Origin: Oceanospirillaceae bacterium | Lineage (GTDB): Bacteria; Pseudomonadota; Gammaproteobacteria; Pseudomonadales; Balneatricaceae | NCBI GenBank assembly: GCA_003523085.1 | Contig: DPHD01000073.1 | Location: 4,994 to 68,993, forward strand | Length of the DNA: 64,000 nucleotides | Direction of reading: 5' to 3' | Shown: positions 27,110-38,822 of the stretch, one piece after another | How the letters are laid out: each line of letters opens with the position of its first letter | Position numbering within the stretch: the first letter of the stretch is position 1 | Translations under genes and position numbers: made by a program | Notes under the pieces: generated by a model | Told to the model about the DNA's origin: nothing | The model's input: the letters and a program-made list of their open reading frames with translations, nothing else | Databases searched by the model: none

Positions 27110-28615
27110 CTAGATCATGTAGCTCACTGCTAAGTAACCCACGATACTCATGGAGATGGTGTAAGGCAATGCCATCCATACCATGGTGCCGTATGATAAG
27201 CGAATTAACGGTGCCACGGCTGAGGTCAATAGGAACAAGAAAGCCGCTTGACCGTTAGGTGTGGCCACACTGGGGATGTTGGTGCCGGTGTTAATGGCAA
27301 TCGCCAATTTGTCAAAGTGCGCACGGTCTATTAGTCCAGCTTCTAAGGCACCAGCCACTTCGTTAATGTAGATGGTGGCAACAAACACGTTATCGCTAAT
27401 CGCAGATAACACGCCGTTAGCAACAAAGAACACACGTGGCTGCATGTCTAGTTCGAGGGTCAGTACCCACTCGATAATGGGATTGAACAAGTGTTGCTCA
27501 TGAATCACCGTCACGATGGAGAAGAATACTACCAGCAATGCGGTAAAAGGCAGCGCCTCTTCAAAGGCGTGGCCAATTTGGCTTTCTTCAGTAATGCCGT
27601 TAAATGCGGTCAGCAAAATGATAATCATCAAACCAATTAAGCCGACAGCGGCAACGTGAAACATTAAGGACAGTACTAATACCACAGCAATGATTCCCTG
27701 AACGATCAGCGTCGCATTGTCACGCAATGTGCGTTTGGCGCGCTGCTCGGCGTCAAAATCTTCTAATACTGTACGTACAGCAGCCGGTAGCTTGGCACCA
27801 TAGCTAAACCAGCTTAGTTTTTCCATCAGTATGCAGGTGAGCAAACCCGTCACTAATACAGGCATAGTCACTGGGACCATATTGACAAAGAACTCGATAA
27901 AACCCCAGCCAGCTTTCTCGGCAATCAACAAGTTTTGAGGTTCGCCAACCAAAGTGGTTACACCACCTAACGCTGTGCCTACGGCGCCATGCATAAGCAA
28001 GCTGCGTAGGAACGAACGGAATTGGTCTAAGTCTTCGCGGTGCAACTCAACCACGTGCTCGTCTGTGCTGTGGTTGTGATCATGGGAACCAGCGTTAGAC
28101 GCAACTTTGTGGTACACCGAATAAAAACCAACACCCACACTAATCAGTACCGCAGTCACGGTCAGGGCATCAAGAAATGCCGACAGTACTGCGGCGGTAA
28201 AGCTAAACAACAATGACAATAGGGTCTTGGACTTTACCCCCACCAAAAAGCGGGTAAATACCGCCAGCAACATATCTTTCATAAAGTAGATGCCGGCAAC
28301 CATAAACATCAGCAGTAAAATAACCTGCAGGTTGCTGCTCACTTCGTGATAAACGCCATCGGGTGACGCTAGGCCAATAACAATGGCTTCGATGGCCAGT
28401 AAACCACCGGGTTGCAACGGGTAACACTTAAGCGCTAGGGCCAGGGTAAAAATAAATTCAAAGATTAACACCCAGCCAGCTACTGTAGGGCCAAACATAG
28501 CCAGCAACACGGGGTTAAGAATTAAGAATCCAATAATGACTTGCTTATACCAAATAGGCGAATTGCCTAAGAAGTTGCGCCTAAATGCCTGCGGCAGAGT
28601 TAAAGCTTGTTGCAT
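27110..28615 (-). CDS. nhaB: Na+/H+ antiporter NhaB
   Basis: Inner-membrane antiporter exporting Na+ in exchange for protons. 501 residues, close to the E. coli length, with about ten to twelve hydrophobic segments. The N-terminal [27 protein letters not shown] and [25 protein letters not shown] are strongly NhaB-like. A His-rich stretch ([14 protein letters not shown]) lies in a cytosolic or periplasmic loop near residue 178-191. TAGGACC precedes the ATG. It fits a salt-exposed habitat. Confidence 0.95.
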   Translation of the reverse strand: MQQALTLPQAFRRNFLGNSPIWYKQVIIGFLILNPVLLAMFGPTVAGWVLIFEFIFTLALALKCYPLQPGGLLAIEAIVIGLASPDGVYHEVSSNLQVILLLMFMVAGIYFMKDMLLAVFTRFLVGVKSKTLLSLLFSFTAAVLSAFLDALTVTAVLISVGVGFYSVYHKVASNAGSHDHNHSTDEHVVELHREDLDQFRSFLRSLLMHGAVGTALGGVTTLVGEPQNLLIAEKAGWGFIEFFVNMVPVTMPVLVTGLLTCILMEKLSWFSYGAKLPAAVRTVLEDFDAEQRAKRTLRDNATLIVQGIIAVVLVLSLMFHVAAVGLIGLMIIILLTAFNGITEESQIGHAFEEALPFTALLVVFFSIVTVIHEQHLFNPIIEWVLTLELDMQPRVFFVANGVLSAISDNVFVATIYINEVAGALEAGLIDRAHFDKLAIAINTGTNIPSVATPNGQAAFLFLLTSAVAPLIRLSYGTMVWMALPYTISMSIVGYLAVSYMI

Positions 28616-28767
28616 ACGAAGGTCCTATAAAATGATGAAGAATTTGGTCTTAGTCGGCGCTTTGGTGTCTGTGTCAATGCGACTAATTTGGCGCGCTATA
28701 ATAGCGGATTTACACCACATTTACAAATTATAGAGGGTATTTGAGCTTCAGAGATGTAGCTAGAGGA

Positions 28768-28807
28768 GCAGCCCCCGCGGCAATAACTTCTGCGCTAGGT
28801 GGGCTGC
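28768..28807. other. Inverted repeat in the nhaB-SCP2 gap
   Basis: GCAGCCC (28768-28774) and GGGCTGC (28801-28807) enclose a 26-base loop with a smaller CGC/GCG pairing. It lies 36 bases downstream of the SCP2 stop and upstream of nhaB in the 227-base gap. There is no clear T-run. A TATAAT on the + strand at 28697-28702 is nearby. It may be a Rho-independent-like end for the SCP2 mRNA, or an unannotated RNA; nothing decides this. Confidence 0.3.
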
Positions 28808-28842
28808 ACTGTAGAGCTGTGCGACTTGCATCTGGTGTTGGT

Positions 28843-29157
28843 TTAGCTTAGCTCAAACAATTGGCTCAAGCGGGTGCCTAACATAACGTCGCCTTCGGCT
28901 TGTAAGCGGCCTCCCATGAATGCAGCCATGCCGTCTAACTCGCCGCTGACAATCTCGGTTAATGTGTCGGCGTCCATGGACATGGTGATTTCAGGATCGT
29001 CGTGGTTGCCCAAGCTAGCAGCACAGCTGGCGTCGTCGATAGTGACATAAAAGTCGTCGTCGTCGGCGATGCAAAATTGAAAGGTTGCTTGTAAGCCATC
29101 GGCTTCGTCGGCGACAAATGCAGACTGCATTTTTGCCATAATTTCGGCTACTGCCAT
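28843..29157 (-). CDS. SCP2 sterol-binding domain protein
   Basis: 104 residues, one SCP2-like domain: KMQSAFVADEADGLQATFQFCIADDDDFYVTIDD then ITMSMDADTLTEIVSGELDGMAAFMGGRLQAEGDVMLGTRLSQLF, which is the hallmark C-terminal half. Such proteins have a hydrophobic pocket for lipids or acyl chains; the bacterial role is not settled. Highly acidic. Monocistronic. A perfect 16-base palindrome resembling a PsrA site lies 59 bases upstream, suggesting fatty-acid control (inference). Confidence 0.88.
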   Translation of the reverse strand: MAVAEIMAKMQSAFVADEADGLQATFQFCIADDDDFYVTIDDASCAASLGNHDDPEITMSMDADTLTEIVSGELDGMAAFMGGRLQAEGDVMLGTRLSQLFELS

Positions 29158-29215
29158 GGTATTAATCCTTATGGGTAATATGGAGACCTGATTCTATGGG
29201 TTTTTTCAAGGTAAA

Positions 29216-29231
29216 TCAAACGATCGTTTGA
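29216..29231 (-). promoter_or_regulatory. PsrA-type palindrome upstream of the SCP2 gene
   Basis: TCAAACGATCGTTTGA is a perfect 16-base palindrome. Its core CAAAC-N4-GTTTG fits the (G/C)AAAC(N2-4)GTTT(G/C) motif described for PsrA, the TetR-family regulator of fatty acid oxidation in pseudomonads. It lies between the divergent SCP2 and sohB genes. Confidence 0.6.
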
Positions 29232-29334
29232 ATTTGGTTTGTGGGTGATCTTATATTATGGTTTTGCCGCAGACTAGACTAGAATAGGTGGCAGAGGGCG
29301 ACTGGCTATACAGCGCCATATTTGGAGGCACCGA

Positions 29335-30444
29335 GTGTTAGAATTCTTGTACGAATACGGTTTATTTTTTGCCAAAGTAGTGACCTTTTGTGTTGCCATT
29401 ATCATCGTCGTTGCCGTGTTGGTCAGTGCCAGCATAAACCGCCGCCATCAAGGCAAAGGCGGGCATATCGAGGTACGCAGCCTGAACGACGAATTTGAAG
29501 ACATGACAGACACGCTAGATCACGCCATGATGGATAAGTTTCAGTTTAAGCAATTGCGTAAGAGTCAAGACAAAGCCGACAAGCTTAAGGCCAAGCAGGA
29601 CAAAGCCGAAGCTAAAAAGCAGGCCAAAGTCGCCAAGGCTAATACCGATATTGATACCGACACTAATGTAGAGGAAGCCGATGGCAAAAAACGCGTATTT
29701 GTATTGGACTTTGATGGCGACATTAAAGCCAGCGCTGTAGAACACTTGCGCCATGAAATTTCGGCGGTACTTTCGGTGGCTAAAAATACCGACGAAATTG
29801 TGATACGCCTTGATTCAAGTGGCGGCATGGTACACACCTATGGCTTGGCGGCGTCCCAACTTGGGCGTATTAGCAAAGCCAAGGTACCTTTAACCATTTG
29901 CGTTGATCAAGTGGCGGCCAGTGGTGGCTACATGATGGCGTGTATGGCCAACACCATTGTGGCCGCGCCTTTTGCCCTAGTGGGCTCCATTGGGGTGGTG
30001 GCAGAAGTGCCCAATGTACATCGTTTATTAAAGAAACACTCCATAGACGTAGAGGTGCTTACCGCTGGTGAACATAAGCGCAGCCTCACGGTTATGGGGG
30101 AGAACACCCGTAAAGGTCGTGACAAATTTGTTGAAGACTTACAGCAAACCCATAGTCTATTTAAACAATGGGTTTCGCAACAACGCCCACAGTTGGATAT
30201 GGAACAAGTGGCTAACGGTGACGTTTGGTATGGTCAACAAGCCATAGAATTAGGCTTGGTCGACCAGGTGGGAACCTCAGATGAGGTACTACAACAAACC
30301 ATGGCCAGTAGTGATGTCTTATTGGTTGAATACGTGGCTAAAAAAACCGTGGGCGAAAAGCTAGGTATAGCTGCATCAACCAGTTTGAATCACGTTGCCA
30401 GCCGTATTTGGACGAAGTTGCAACGCCAAAGTATCACCCATTAA
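29335..30444 (+). CDS. sohB: S49-family membrane protease SohB
   Basis: Signal peptide peptidase-like inner-membrane protease. 369 residues from a GTG with GGAGG 6 bases upstream. N-terminal membrane segment VVTFCVAIIIVVAVLVSA (about 14-31), a lysine/alanine-rich probable coiled linker (KLKAKQDKAEAKKQAK, about 80-105), then the S49 domain. Catalytic Ser is in VDQVAASGGYMMACMA, and APFALVGSIGVVAEVPN is conserved. SohB suppresses degP loss in E. coli; a quality-control role is inferred. Confidence 0.92.
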   Translation: MLEFLYEYGLFFAKVVTFCVAIIIVVAVLVSASINRRHQGKGGHIEVRSLNDEFEDMTDTLDHAMMDKFQFKQLRKSQDKADKLKAKQDKAEAKKQAKVAKANTDIDTDTNVEEADGKKRVFVLDFDGDIKASAVEHLRHEISAVLSVAKNTDEIVIRLDSSGGMVHTYGLAASQLGRISKAKVPLTICVDQVAASGGYMMACMANTIVAAPFALVGSIGVVAEVPNVHRLLKKHSIDVEVLTAGEHKRSLTVMGENTRKGRDKFVEDLQQTHSLFKQWVSQQRPQLDMEQVANGDVWYGQQAIELGLVDQVGTSDEVLQQTMASSDVLLVEYVAKKTVGEKLGIAASTSLNHVASRIWTKLQRQSITH

Positions 30445-30456
30445 CAGGTCACCTTT

Positions 30457-31233
30457 ATGACGTCATTCGCAGATATTAATCTACCGCTTGAGGCCTGTTT
30501 TATAGCCCCTGCAGATATGCCCCTAAGGGTGGGTTTAGTGGTGCTGGCTACCGACATGGTAATCGAAGCTGAATGGGCGCAGGTATTTAATGGTCTACCG
30601 ATTGAGTTGTTGGTGTCGCGTTTGGCCTGCGAAGCGGAAGTGACGCCAGCGGCTTTGTTGACCATGGCCTCCCAAATAGGCCAGTGCGCGAGCCTAATTT
30701 TGCCCGATGTGGAGCTTGATGCGATTGCCTACGGCTGTACCTCTGCAAGTTTGGTGATTGGCGAACACAAGGTTCATACCTTGCTGCAGCAAGGTGGTAA
30801 TTGTTCGATTACCAGTAACCCCTTTACGGCGGCTAAATCGGCGTTAGAGCACCTGAACGCCAAACGTCTTGCCGTGTTGTCTCCCTATGTGGCGCAGGTT
30901 AATCAACCCTTCTACAGTGCCTTGCAGTCGGCTGGGTACGAGGTAATCAAGTGGGGCAGTTTAGATCTTGAATTGGATCGTCAAATAGGCTCAATGGACG
31001 TTGACCATTTGCCAGCCCTAATAGAGCAATTATTCGCCTCTATGGAGCAGACGCCCGATGCGGTGTTTATCTCATGTACCAATTTTAGAAGCATGAGTTT
31101 GTTACAATCCCTAGAGCAACGCTACGGCTGTTACTTTTTGTCCAGCAATCAAGTTATGGCCTGGCATATCTTGCATCAGCTTAAAACGCCGTGTGCGATC
31201 GACGGTTTTGGGCGTTTGTTGGCCAGTTTGTAA
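30457..31233 (+). CDS. Asp/Glu racemase-superfamily enzyme (maleate isomerase/arylmalonate decarboxylase/EutA-like)
   Basis: 258 residues with the two-cysteine layout of the superfamily: first Cys in IAYGCTSASLVIG, second in VFISCTNFRSMSLL, and SSNQVMAWHIL near the end. Both catalytic Cys are present, which favours a cis-trans isomerase or racemase over a one-Cys decarboxylase. EutA-type proteins of ectoine catabolism look similar, but no ectoine genes are nearby. It follows sohB by 12 bases and may be co-transcribed. Substrate unknown. Confidence 0.78.
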   Translation: MTSFADINLPLEACFIAPADMPLRVGLVVLATDMVIEAEWAQVFNGLPIELLVSRLACEAEVTPAALLTMASQIGQCASLILPDVELDAIAYGCTSASLVIGEHKVHTLLQQGGNCSITSNPFTAAKSALEHLNAKRLAVLSPYVAQVNQPFYSALQSAGYEVIKWGSLDLELDRQIGSMDVDHLPALIEQLFASMEQTPDAVFISCTNFRSMSLLQSLEQRYGCYFLSSNQVMAWHILHQLKTPCAIDGFGRLLASL

Positions 31234-31254
31234 GGCCGCCTCGTTGCACCAGCT

Positions 31255-33321
31255 CTAATCGGCTTCGCAAGGTTTAAGCCAGACGCTGGTATCGTGAAAT
31301 ACGGCACCACCAAAGGGTAGTCCAGCTTCGGCGCTGGTTAAGGCGTTAATGCCTACGTTGCCACTAAAGGCCTTGTTAGGCCAGATAGACTCACACACAA
31401 CAGTGCCTTGTTGTAAGCCTTCGAAGACTTTAATTGGCAGTTTCACAGCGCCCTTTTGATTACCTACTTCCACCAAGTCGCCGTTGCTTAGGCCTAGCGC
31501 TAAGCAATCCTTAGGGTGCATCATTAGGTCAGGCTGTTTTTCTAGGCGTAAGGAGAAGGGTGCTTCGGTGAAGGTGGTGTTAAGAAAGTGGCGTGCGGGC
31601 GCCGTGACTAGGCGCCAACGTTGTTTGGCGGTGGTGGGGTCGGTAATGTCTAGGTGGTCGGCAAAGGGGCTGCAATTGACTTTACCTAATAACAGTTCAT
31701 CCCAACCATGGCGGAAATGAAACTTACCATCGGCGTGACCAAAGCCGTTTAAGTAGTGGGCCTCATCAAACGGCACGGCACAATCGACCCAATTATCGCG
31801 CCATAAATCGTTCCAGTTGATACTGTCACTGGCTTCAACAGTGTGTTGCATCAGCTGTAGTTCACCCATGTGAAAGCTTGGGTGTGTAGAACCTAGCCGT
31901 TGTCCTAGTTGGTTGATTAACCAGTGATTACTGCGACATTCCCCAGGCGGCTCGATGATTTTGCGACTCAGTTGGATGTGGGTGTGTCCGCCACCTAAAT
32001 AGATGTCGTCGTGCTCCAAAAACATGGTTGCAGGCAGCACTAGGTCTGCCATGGCGGCAGTTTCAGTCATAAACTGTTCGTGTACACAAATAAATAGGTC
32101 GTTGCGCTCAAAGCCCTGGCGCACCAAATTGGATTCTGGCGCCACCACCATGGGGTTAGTGCTTTGTACTAAAATGGCTTTGATAGGGCCCTTTGCTTGT
32201 AAATCGTGTTTGTCGTTAGTCAATACGGGGCCAATACGTGATTGGTCTAATTCGCGGGTGTTTAGATCAACAACGTCCAAGCCTCTGATGGCCGTAAAAT
32301 CCACCTCGTACATACCTGAATTACTGTACAAGGCACCGCCACCTAGGTGTTTCCACGCTCCAGTAACGGCTGGCAAACAGCTGGCTGCATGCATATTGAA
32401 GGCGCCATTACGACTACGAGTAAAGCCATAACCTAAGCGCATAAAGGTTTGTGGGTTGTCGCCGTACCATTGGGCAAAGGTCTCAATATCGGCCACATCT
32501 AGGCCAGTGATGGCCGCTGCCCAGGTGGGCGTGCGTGTGGTTAGGTGTTGCTCTAAACCCTTGGGGTCATCGGTGTATTGGTTAAGGTAGTCCCAGTCGG
32601 CGTAGTTATCACGAAACAAACAGTGCATTACGGCACAGGCTAAGGCTCCATCGGTACCTGGTTTTAACATCAAGTGTAGATCCGACTTTTGCGCGGTGGC
32701 CGTACGGTAGGGGTCGATGACCACAAGTTTGGCGTGACTTGTTTTTTTGCCTTTATTGACATGATGCATGACGTTAATTTGTGTATGTACGGGGTTGCCG
32801 CCCCAAACGACGACTAAGGTTGCGTGTTCGATTTCCCGTGGATCAAGGCCGCGTTTTAAGCCGGTACCGGCAATATAACCGGCGTCGGGTAAGCTGGTAC
32901 AGATGGTGGACTTTTGCCTAGAGTAGCCTAGGCAGTGTGTTAATCGATCTATGGAGTCGCGTTGCACAAGGCCCATGGTGCCGGCGTAGTGGTAGGGCCA
33001 GATGGCCTCTGGGCCATATTTATCTGCCACATGGCTAAATTTATCAACCATCAGCTGTAATGCTTGATCCCAACTGATGGGGCTAAAAGCCCCAATGCCG
33101 ACACCTTTTTTACCCGTGCGCAGTAGCGGCTGAGTGAGTCGGTCTGGGTGATGGATGCGATCCTTATAACGCGCAACCTTGGCGCAAATCACACCCTGGG
33201 TGTAGGTTTGCTCTTTATTGCCATACACGCCACCGATGGTATGGCTGTCTATACGCTCCACCTGTAAAGCGCATACGCTGGGGCAGTCGTGGGGGCAAGT
33301 GGCGGCAAGTCGTTGCATCAT
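31255..33321 (-). CDS. Molybdopterin oxidoreductase (DMSO reductase/formate dehydrogenase superfamily)
   Basis: 688 residues. N-terminal 4Fe-4S site with Cys9, Cys13, Cys17 and Cys46 (CPHDCPSVC ... VICAK), then bis-MGD domains with WGGNPVHTQINVMHHVNKGKKTSHAKLVVIDP and a C-terminal molydopterin dinucleotide-binding domain (HPKDCLALGLSNGDLVEV). No Tat signal, so cytosolic. No partner subunits, redox chain or cofactor genes are nearby. It belongs to a group usually annotated only as molybdopterin oxidoreductase; the substrate cannot be told. Confidence 0.87.
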   Translation of the reverse strand: MMQRLAATCPHDCPSVCALQVERIDSHTIGGVYGNKEQTYTQGVICAKVARYKDRIHHPDRLTQPLLRTGKKGVGIGAFSPISWDQALQLMVDKFSHVADKYGPEAIWPYHYAGTMGLVQRDSIDRLTHCLGYSRQKSTICTSLPDAGYIAGTGLKRGLDPREIEHATLVVVWGGNPVHTQINVMHHVNKGKKTSHAKLVVIDPYRTATAQKSDLHLMLKPGTDGALACAVMHCLFRDNYADWDYLNQYTDDPKGLEQHLTTRTPTWAAAITGLDVADIETFAQWYGDNPQTFMRLGYGFTRSRNGAFNMHAASCLPAVTGAWKHLGGGALYSNSGMYEVDFTAIRGLDVVDLNTRELDQSRIGPVLTNDKHDLQAKGPIKAILVQSTNPMVVAPESNLVRQGFERNDLFICVHEQFMTETAAMADLVLPATMFLEHDDIYLGGGHTHIQLSRKIIEPPGECRSNHWLINQLGQRLGSTHPSFHMGELQLMQHTVEASDSINWNDLWRDNWVDCAVPFDEAHYLNGFGHADGKFHFRHGWDELLLGKVNCSPFADHLDITDPTTAKQRWRLVTAPARHFLNTTFTEAPFSLRLEKQPDLMMHPKDCLALGLSNGDLVEVGNQKGAVKLPIKVFEGLQQGTVVCESIWPNKAFSGNVGINALTSAEAGLPFGGAVFHDTSVWLKPCEAD

Positions 33322-33380
33322 CGGTTAGATCACAGGTTAGTCTAGTTGCATGGGTTATAAGGAGTGTACAATAAAACCTC

Positions 33381-35432
33381 GTGTTAGCCACCTTGGATCT
33401 ACTTGTTTTGCAAACCTTAACTCATTGGCTTGATGTCGATCGCCACATTGATGTAGCACGGTGTAATGGTCATCGGTTTATGTTGGTATTAGCCATGGAC
33501 CTTGATCTGGCACAACCCCATGTCCGCCAAGTGCAACAGGCCATCGGTGATTGTTTGTGGGTCAATGTCGCTAATGCTCCATTAGAGCGTAGCATTAACG
33601 CATCGCAAGCCTCTCAGGTGTTAGGGTCCAACCGTTTGGGTGTGATTTATAATGCCCATGAAGAATTTAATGCCAGTGCTTTTAGTGCGCTGGCTGGTAC
33701 TATTGAAGCCGGCGGTATCATGGTCCTGCTGACGCCTGAATTACCGCAATGGGTGGCCACGTGCGACCAACAATCGTTGGCCTATGGGCAGCCTAAACAG
33801 GGCTGTAAGTCATGGTTTAAATACTGGTGGATTAAACAATGGGCGCAGCACGACGCTGCTTGTCTGTATAGTCCACAGGCAAATACGGCTGACAAAGCGC
33901 TTGAAAATCTTATTAGTCAACCGGTGGGCGCAGCTATGCTCGATGATGCTCGGCTAAAGCCAAGCCTGCACCAGCAGCAGATAATCGATCGCTTAGTTAC
34001 AGCACACGATTTACAAGTACCCATGATCTATTGCCTCAATGCGCCACGAGGCCGAGGCAAGTCGTCTTGTTTAGGCTGGGCTATTAATGCCCTTGATACC
34101 TCGCTAACACCGTTGCCCATAATCGTTACTGCGCCAAGCAAGCGCGCCTTAATCAGTATGCAACATACAGCTGCACCGGCGCAGATTAATTTTTGGGCCT
34201 TGGATGCCTTGTTGCTCCAATTGCCAGCGGCGGCAATGTTGATCATTGATGAAGCTGCGGCTGTGCCGGTATCGCAATTAGCGCGTTTGGCGACTCATTA
34301 TAAACTGTTGGTGCTGTCGTCTACCCAAGATGGTTATGAAGGCAGTGGTCAGGGATATCGTCTTAAATTGCCACGGCTATTAGACCAGCTCAAGCTTGCT
34401 ACCACGCAGCTGAGTTTGGCAGAACCCATGCGTTGGCGCCCACATGATCCCCTTGAAGAGTTGATAGTGGGGTCTTTTTTATGTCGCCAGATTTCCACTC
34501 ACTGCAAGGCTCAACAACTGCAGTTAGCTGGGTGTGAACATCGGCAGGTGTCTGCTGAACAACTTACACAAAACCCTGAGTTGTTGCAGCAAGTGTATGG
34601 CTTGTTAATGTTATCGCACTATCAAACTAGTCCTCAAGATTTAAGAAACTTGCTGGACCATGCAACCCATCAGCTGCATGTGTGGCGCTACGAAAAAGAG
34701 ATTGTAGGTGTGGTTTGGCTTAGCCAAGAGGGCGGCTTTGATAGAGACCTAGCCCACCAAGTGGAGCTGGGCCAGCGTCGCGTACCGGGGCACTTACTGG
34801 CTCAAATATTGGCTCAACAAGCAGGCTTTGGTGAGGCTGCGGGTTTATTGAGTTGGCGGGTTCAGCGTATCGCAGTCGACCCGAACCGCCAGCACCAAGG
34901 TCTGGGCAGCCTTATGTTGGGTCACATTAGCCTATTGGCTCGACAACAAGGTGTTGATTATTTAGGTGCTAGTTTTTCCGCCGATGCCCAGCTAATAAAT
35001 TTCTGGTCCAGCAATGACTATCGTGCAGTGTGGTTAGGGTTGACTGCAGATGCGGCTACGGGGCTAAATAGTATTCAATTTATGTTGCCCTTGTCCCCCA
35101 ACGCAGACACTCTTTTTGCGAGTTTGCGCAGTCATCTATACGGCTATTTAAAGTTTGCTAAACAAACTTGGTTTCAACACTTGGGTGATTTGCCATGGTT
35201 TATAGCTATGCATGAGTCCTTGGCTGAGCTGCCGCAATTATCACCAGCACAGAAGACACGGTTGCTTGAATTAGTGGCCCATGGCAGCGCCAATATACAT
35301 GCGGGCATGTATATTTTAGAACCATTACTAGCCACTAGCCATGAGCAGCAGTTATTAACCAAGAGCCCGCACCAGAGTAAAAAGGCCTATCAACAACAGG
35401 TTCGTAGGTTGGCCTTGCAATCTGTTTCATGA
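33381..35432 (+). CDS. tmcA: tRNA(Met) cytidine acetyltransferase
   Basis: Makes N4-acetylcytidine at wobble position 34 of elongator tRNA-Met, using ATP/GTP and acetyl-CoA. 683 residues. Order: N-terminal DUF1726 domain, RNA-helicase-like module with Walker A APRGRGKSS and DEAA box (MLIIDEAAAVP), GNAT acetyltransferase domain (RIAVDPNRQHQGLGSLML), and C-terminal tRNA-binding region. GTG start, no close ATG. Divergent from the molybdopterin enzyme; followed by selD. Confidence 0.95.
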   Translation: MLATLDLLVLQTLTHWLDVDRHIDVARCNGHRFMLVLAMDLDLAQPHVRQVQQAIGDCLWVNVANAPLERSINASQASQVLGSNRLGVIYNAHEEFNASAFSALAGTIEAGGIMVLLTPELPQWVATCDQQSLAYGQPKQGCKSWFKYWWIKQWAQHDAACLYSPQANTADKALENLISQPVGAAMLDDARLKPSLHQQQIIDRLVTAHDLQVPMIYCLNAPRGRGKSSCLGWAINALDTSLTPLPIIVTAPSKRALISMQHTAAPAQINFWALDALLLQLPAAAMLIIDEAAAVPVSQLARLATHYKLLVLSSTQDGYEGSGQGYRLKLPRLLDQLKLATTQLSLAEPMRWRPHDPLEELIVGSFLCRQISTHCKAQQLQLAGCEHRQVSAEQLTQNPELLQQVYGLLMLSHYQTSPQDLRNLLDHATHQLHVWRYEKEIVGVVWLSQEGGFDRDLAHQVELGQRRVPGHLLAQILAQQAGFGEAAGLLSWRVQRIAVDPNRQHQGLGSLMLGHISLLARQQGVDYLGASFSADAQLINFWSSNDYRAVWLGLTADAATGLNSIQFMLPLSPNADTLFASLRSHLYGYLKFAKQTWFQHLGDLPWFIAMHESLAELPQLSPAQKTRLLELVAHGSANIHAGMYILEPLLATSHEQQLLTKSPHQSKKAYQQQVRRLALQSVS

Positions 35433-35509
35433 GATCTAGTAACACCCATAGCCATTACTCGGTATACTGACGTCCATATTGATCTAGTCAACGGAATTTG
35501 CCCCTAATT

Positions 35510-36550
35510 ATGAGCGACATTAAACTCACACAATACAGTCATGGCGCTGGTTGCGGCTGTAAGATTGCACCCCAAGTGTTAGATACAATGCTGCAGTCTC
35601 AGTTGCCGAAATTCACCCATCCTAACCTAATAGTCGGTAACGAAAGCCGTGATGATGCCGCCGTGTTTGACCTAGGCGACGGCTCAGGCATTATTAGCAC
35701 CACAGATTTTTTTATGCCTATTGTTGATGACCCGTTTGATTTTGGACGCGTTGCGGCGACCAATGCCATAAGTGATGTATACGCCATGGGTGGTCAGCCG
35801 TTAATGGCCATCGCTATATTGGGTTGGCCAGTGGAAAAATTAGCCCCAGAAGTGGCTGCGCAAGTGATTGATGGCGCCCGCGATGTGTGTGCCAAAGCTA
35901 ATATTTGTCTAGCCGGTGGCCACAGTATAGACGCCCCTGAACCTATTTTTGGTTTAGCGGTCACTGGAAGAGTTGCTCTAGAGCACTTGCAGCGTAACGA
36001 CCAGGCTCAAGCAGGTGACCGGTTAATGCTCACCAAACCCTTAGGTGTAGGTATTCTCACCACCGCTGAAAAACGCGGTATTTTACGCCCGCAAGACGTT
36101 AATTTGGCGCGTGACAATATGGTTAAACTCAATGATATTGGCGCCAAGCTAGCGCCCTTGGCTGGCGTGCATGCCATGACCGACGTCACCGGGTTTGGCC
36201 TTATGGGCCATCTTGTCGAAGTTTGTGAGGGCAGTCAATTACAAGCCCAAGTTAGCTTCGAAGCAGTGCCTCTGCTGACGGATTTAGCACATTATTTAGA
36301 CCAGTCCTGCGTGCCTGGTGGCAGTGGCCGTAACTACCAAAGCTATGGTCACAAGTTGGGCCCACTCAGTGAGGCAAAAACCAATATTCTGTGTGACCCT
36401 CAAACCAGTGGTGGTTTATTGGTTGCTGTGGCGCCGGACCAAGTCAGTGCCGTAGAAAAGTACTGCCGAGATAACCAACAAGATTGTGTGTGGATCGGTG
36501 AGTTATCTACTCCTGACCCCACTCAGAAGCACTGGGTAGAGGTTATCTAA
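35510..36550 (+). CDS. selD: Selenophosphate synthase (selenide, water dikinase)
   Basis: Makes selenophosphate from selenide and ATP, the selenium donor for tRNA 2-selenouridine and selenocysteine. 346 residues from the ATG at 35510 (a TTG 4 codons earlier is dismissed). The N-terminal GAGCGCK loop has Cys, not Sec, at the catalytic position; [12 protein letters not shown] and [11 protein letters not shown] are typical. The next gene, mnmH, starts 2 bases after the stop, so the local use is tRNA selenation. selA/selB are not in the window. Confidence 0.96.
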   Translation: MSDIKLTQYSHGAGCGCKIAPQVLDTMLQSQLPKFTHPNLIVGNESRDDAAVFDLGDGSGIISTTDFFMPIVDDPFDFGRVAATNAISDVYAMGGQPLMAIAILGWPVEKLAPEVAAQVIDGARDVCAKANICLAGGHSIDAPEPIFGLAVTGRVALEHLQRNDQAQAGDRLMLTKPLGVGILTTAEKRGILRPQDVNLARDNMVKLNDIGAKLAPLAGVHAMTDVTGFGLMGHLVEVCEGSQLQAQVSFEAVPLLTDLAHYLDQSCVPGGSGRNYQSYGHKLGPLSEAKTNILCDPQTSGGLLVAVAPDQVSAVEKYCRDNQQDCVWIGELSTPDPTQKHWVEVI

Positions 36551-36551
36551 A

Positions 36552-38811
<2,260 letters not shown>

Positions 38812-38822
38812 GAACTGATGCT

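Noticed and set aside
32003..32431. 142-codon plus-strand ORF
   Set aside because: Antisense to the molybdopterin oxidoreductase, which has clear family motifs through this stretch.
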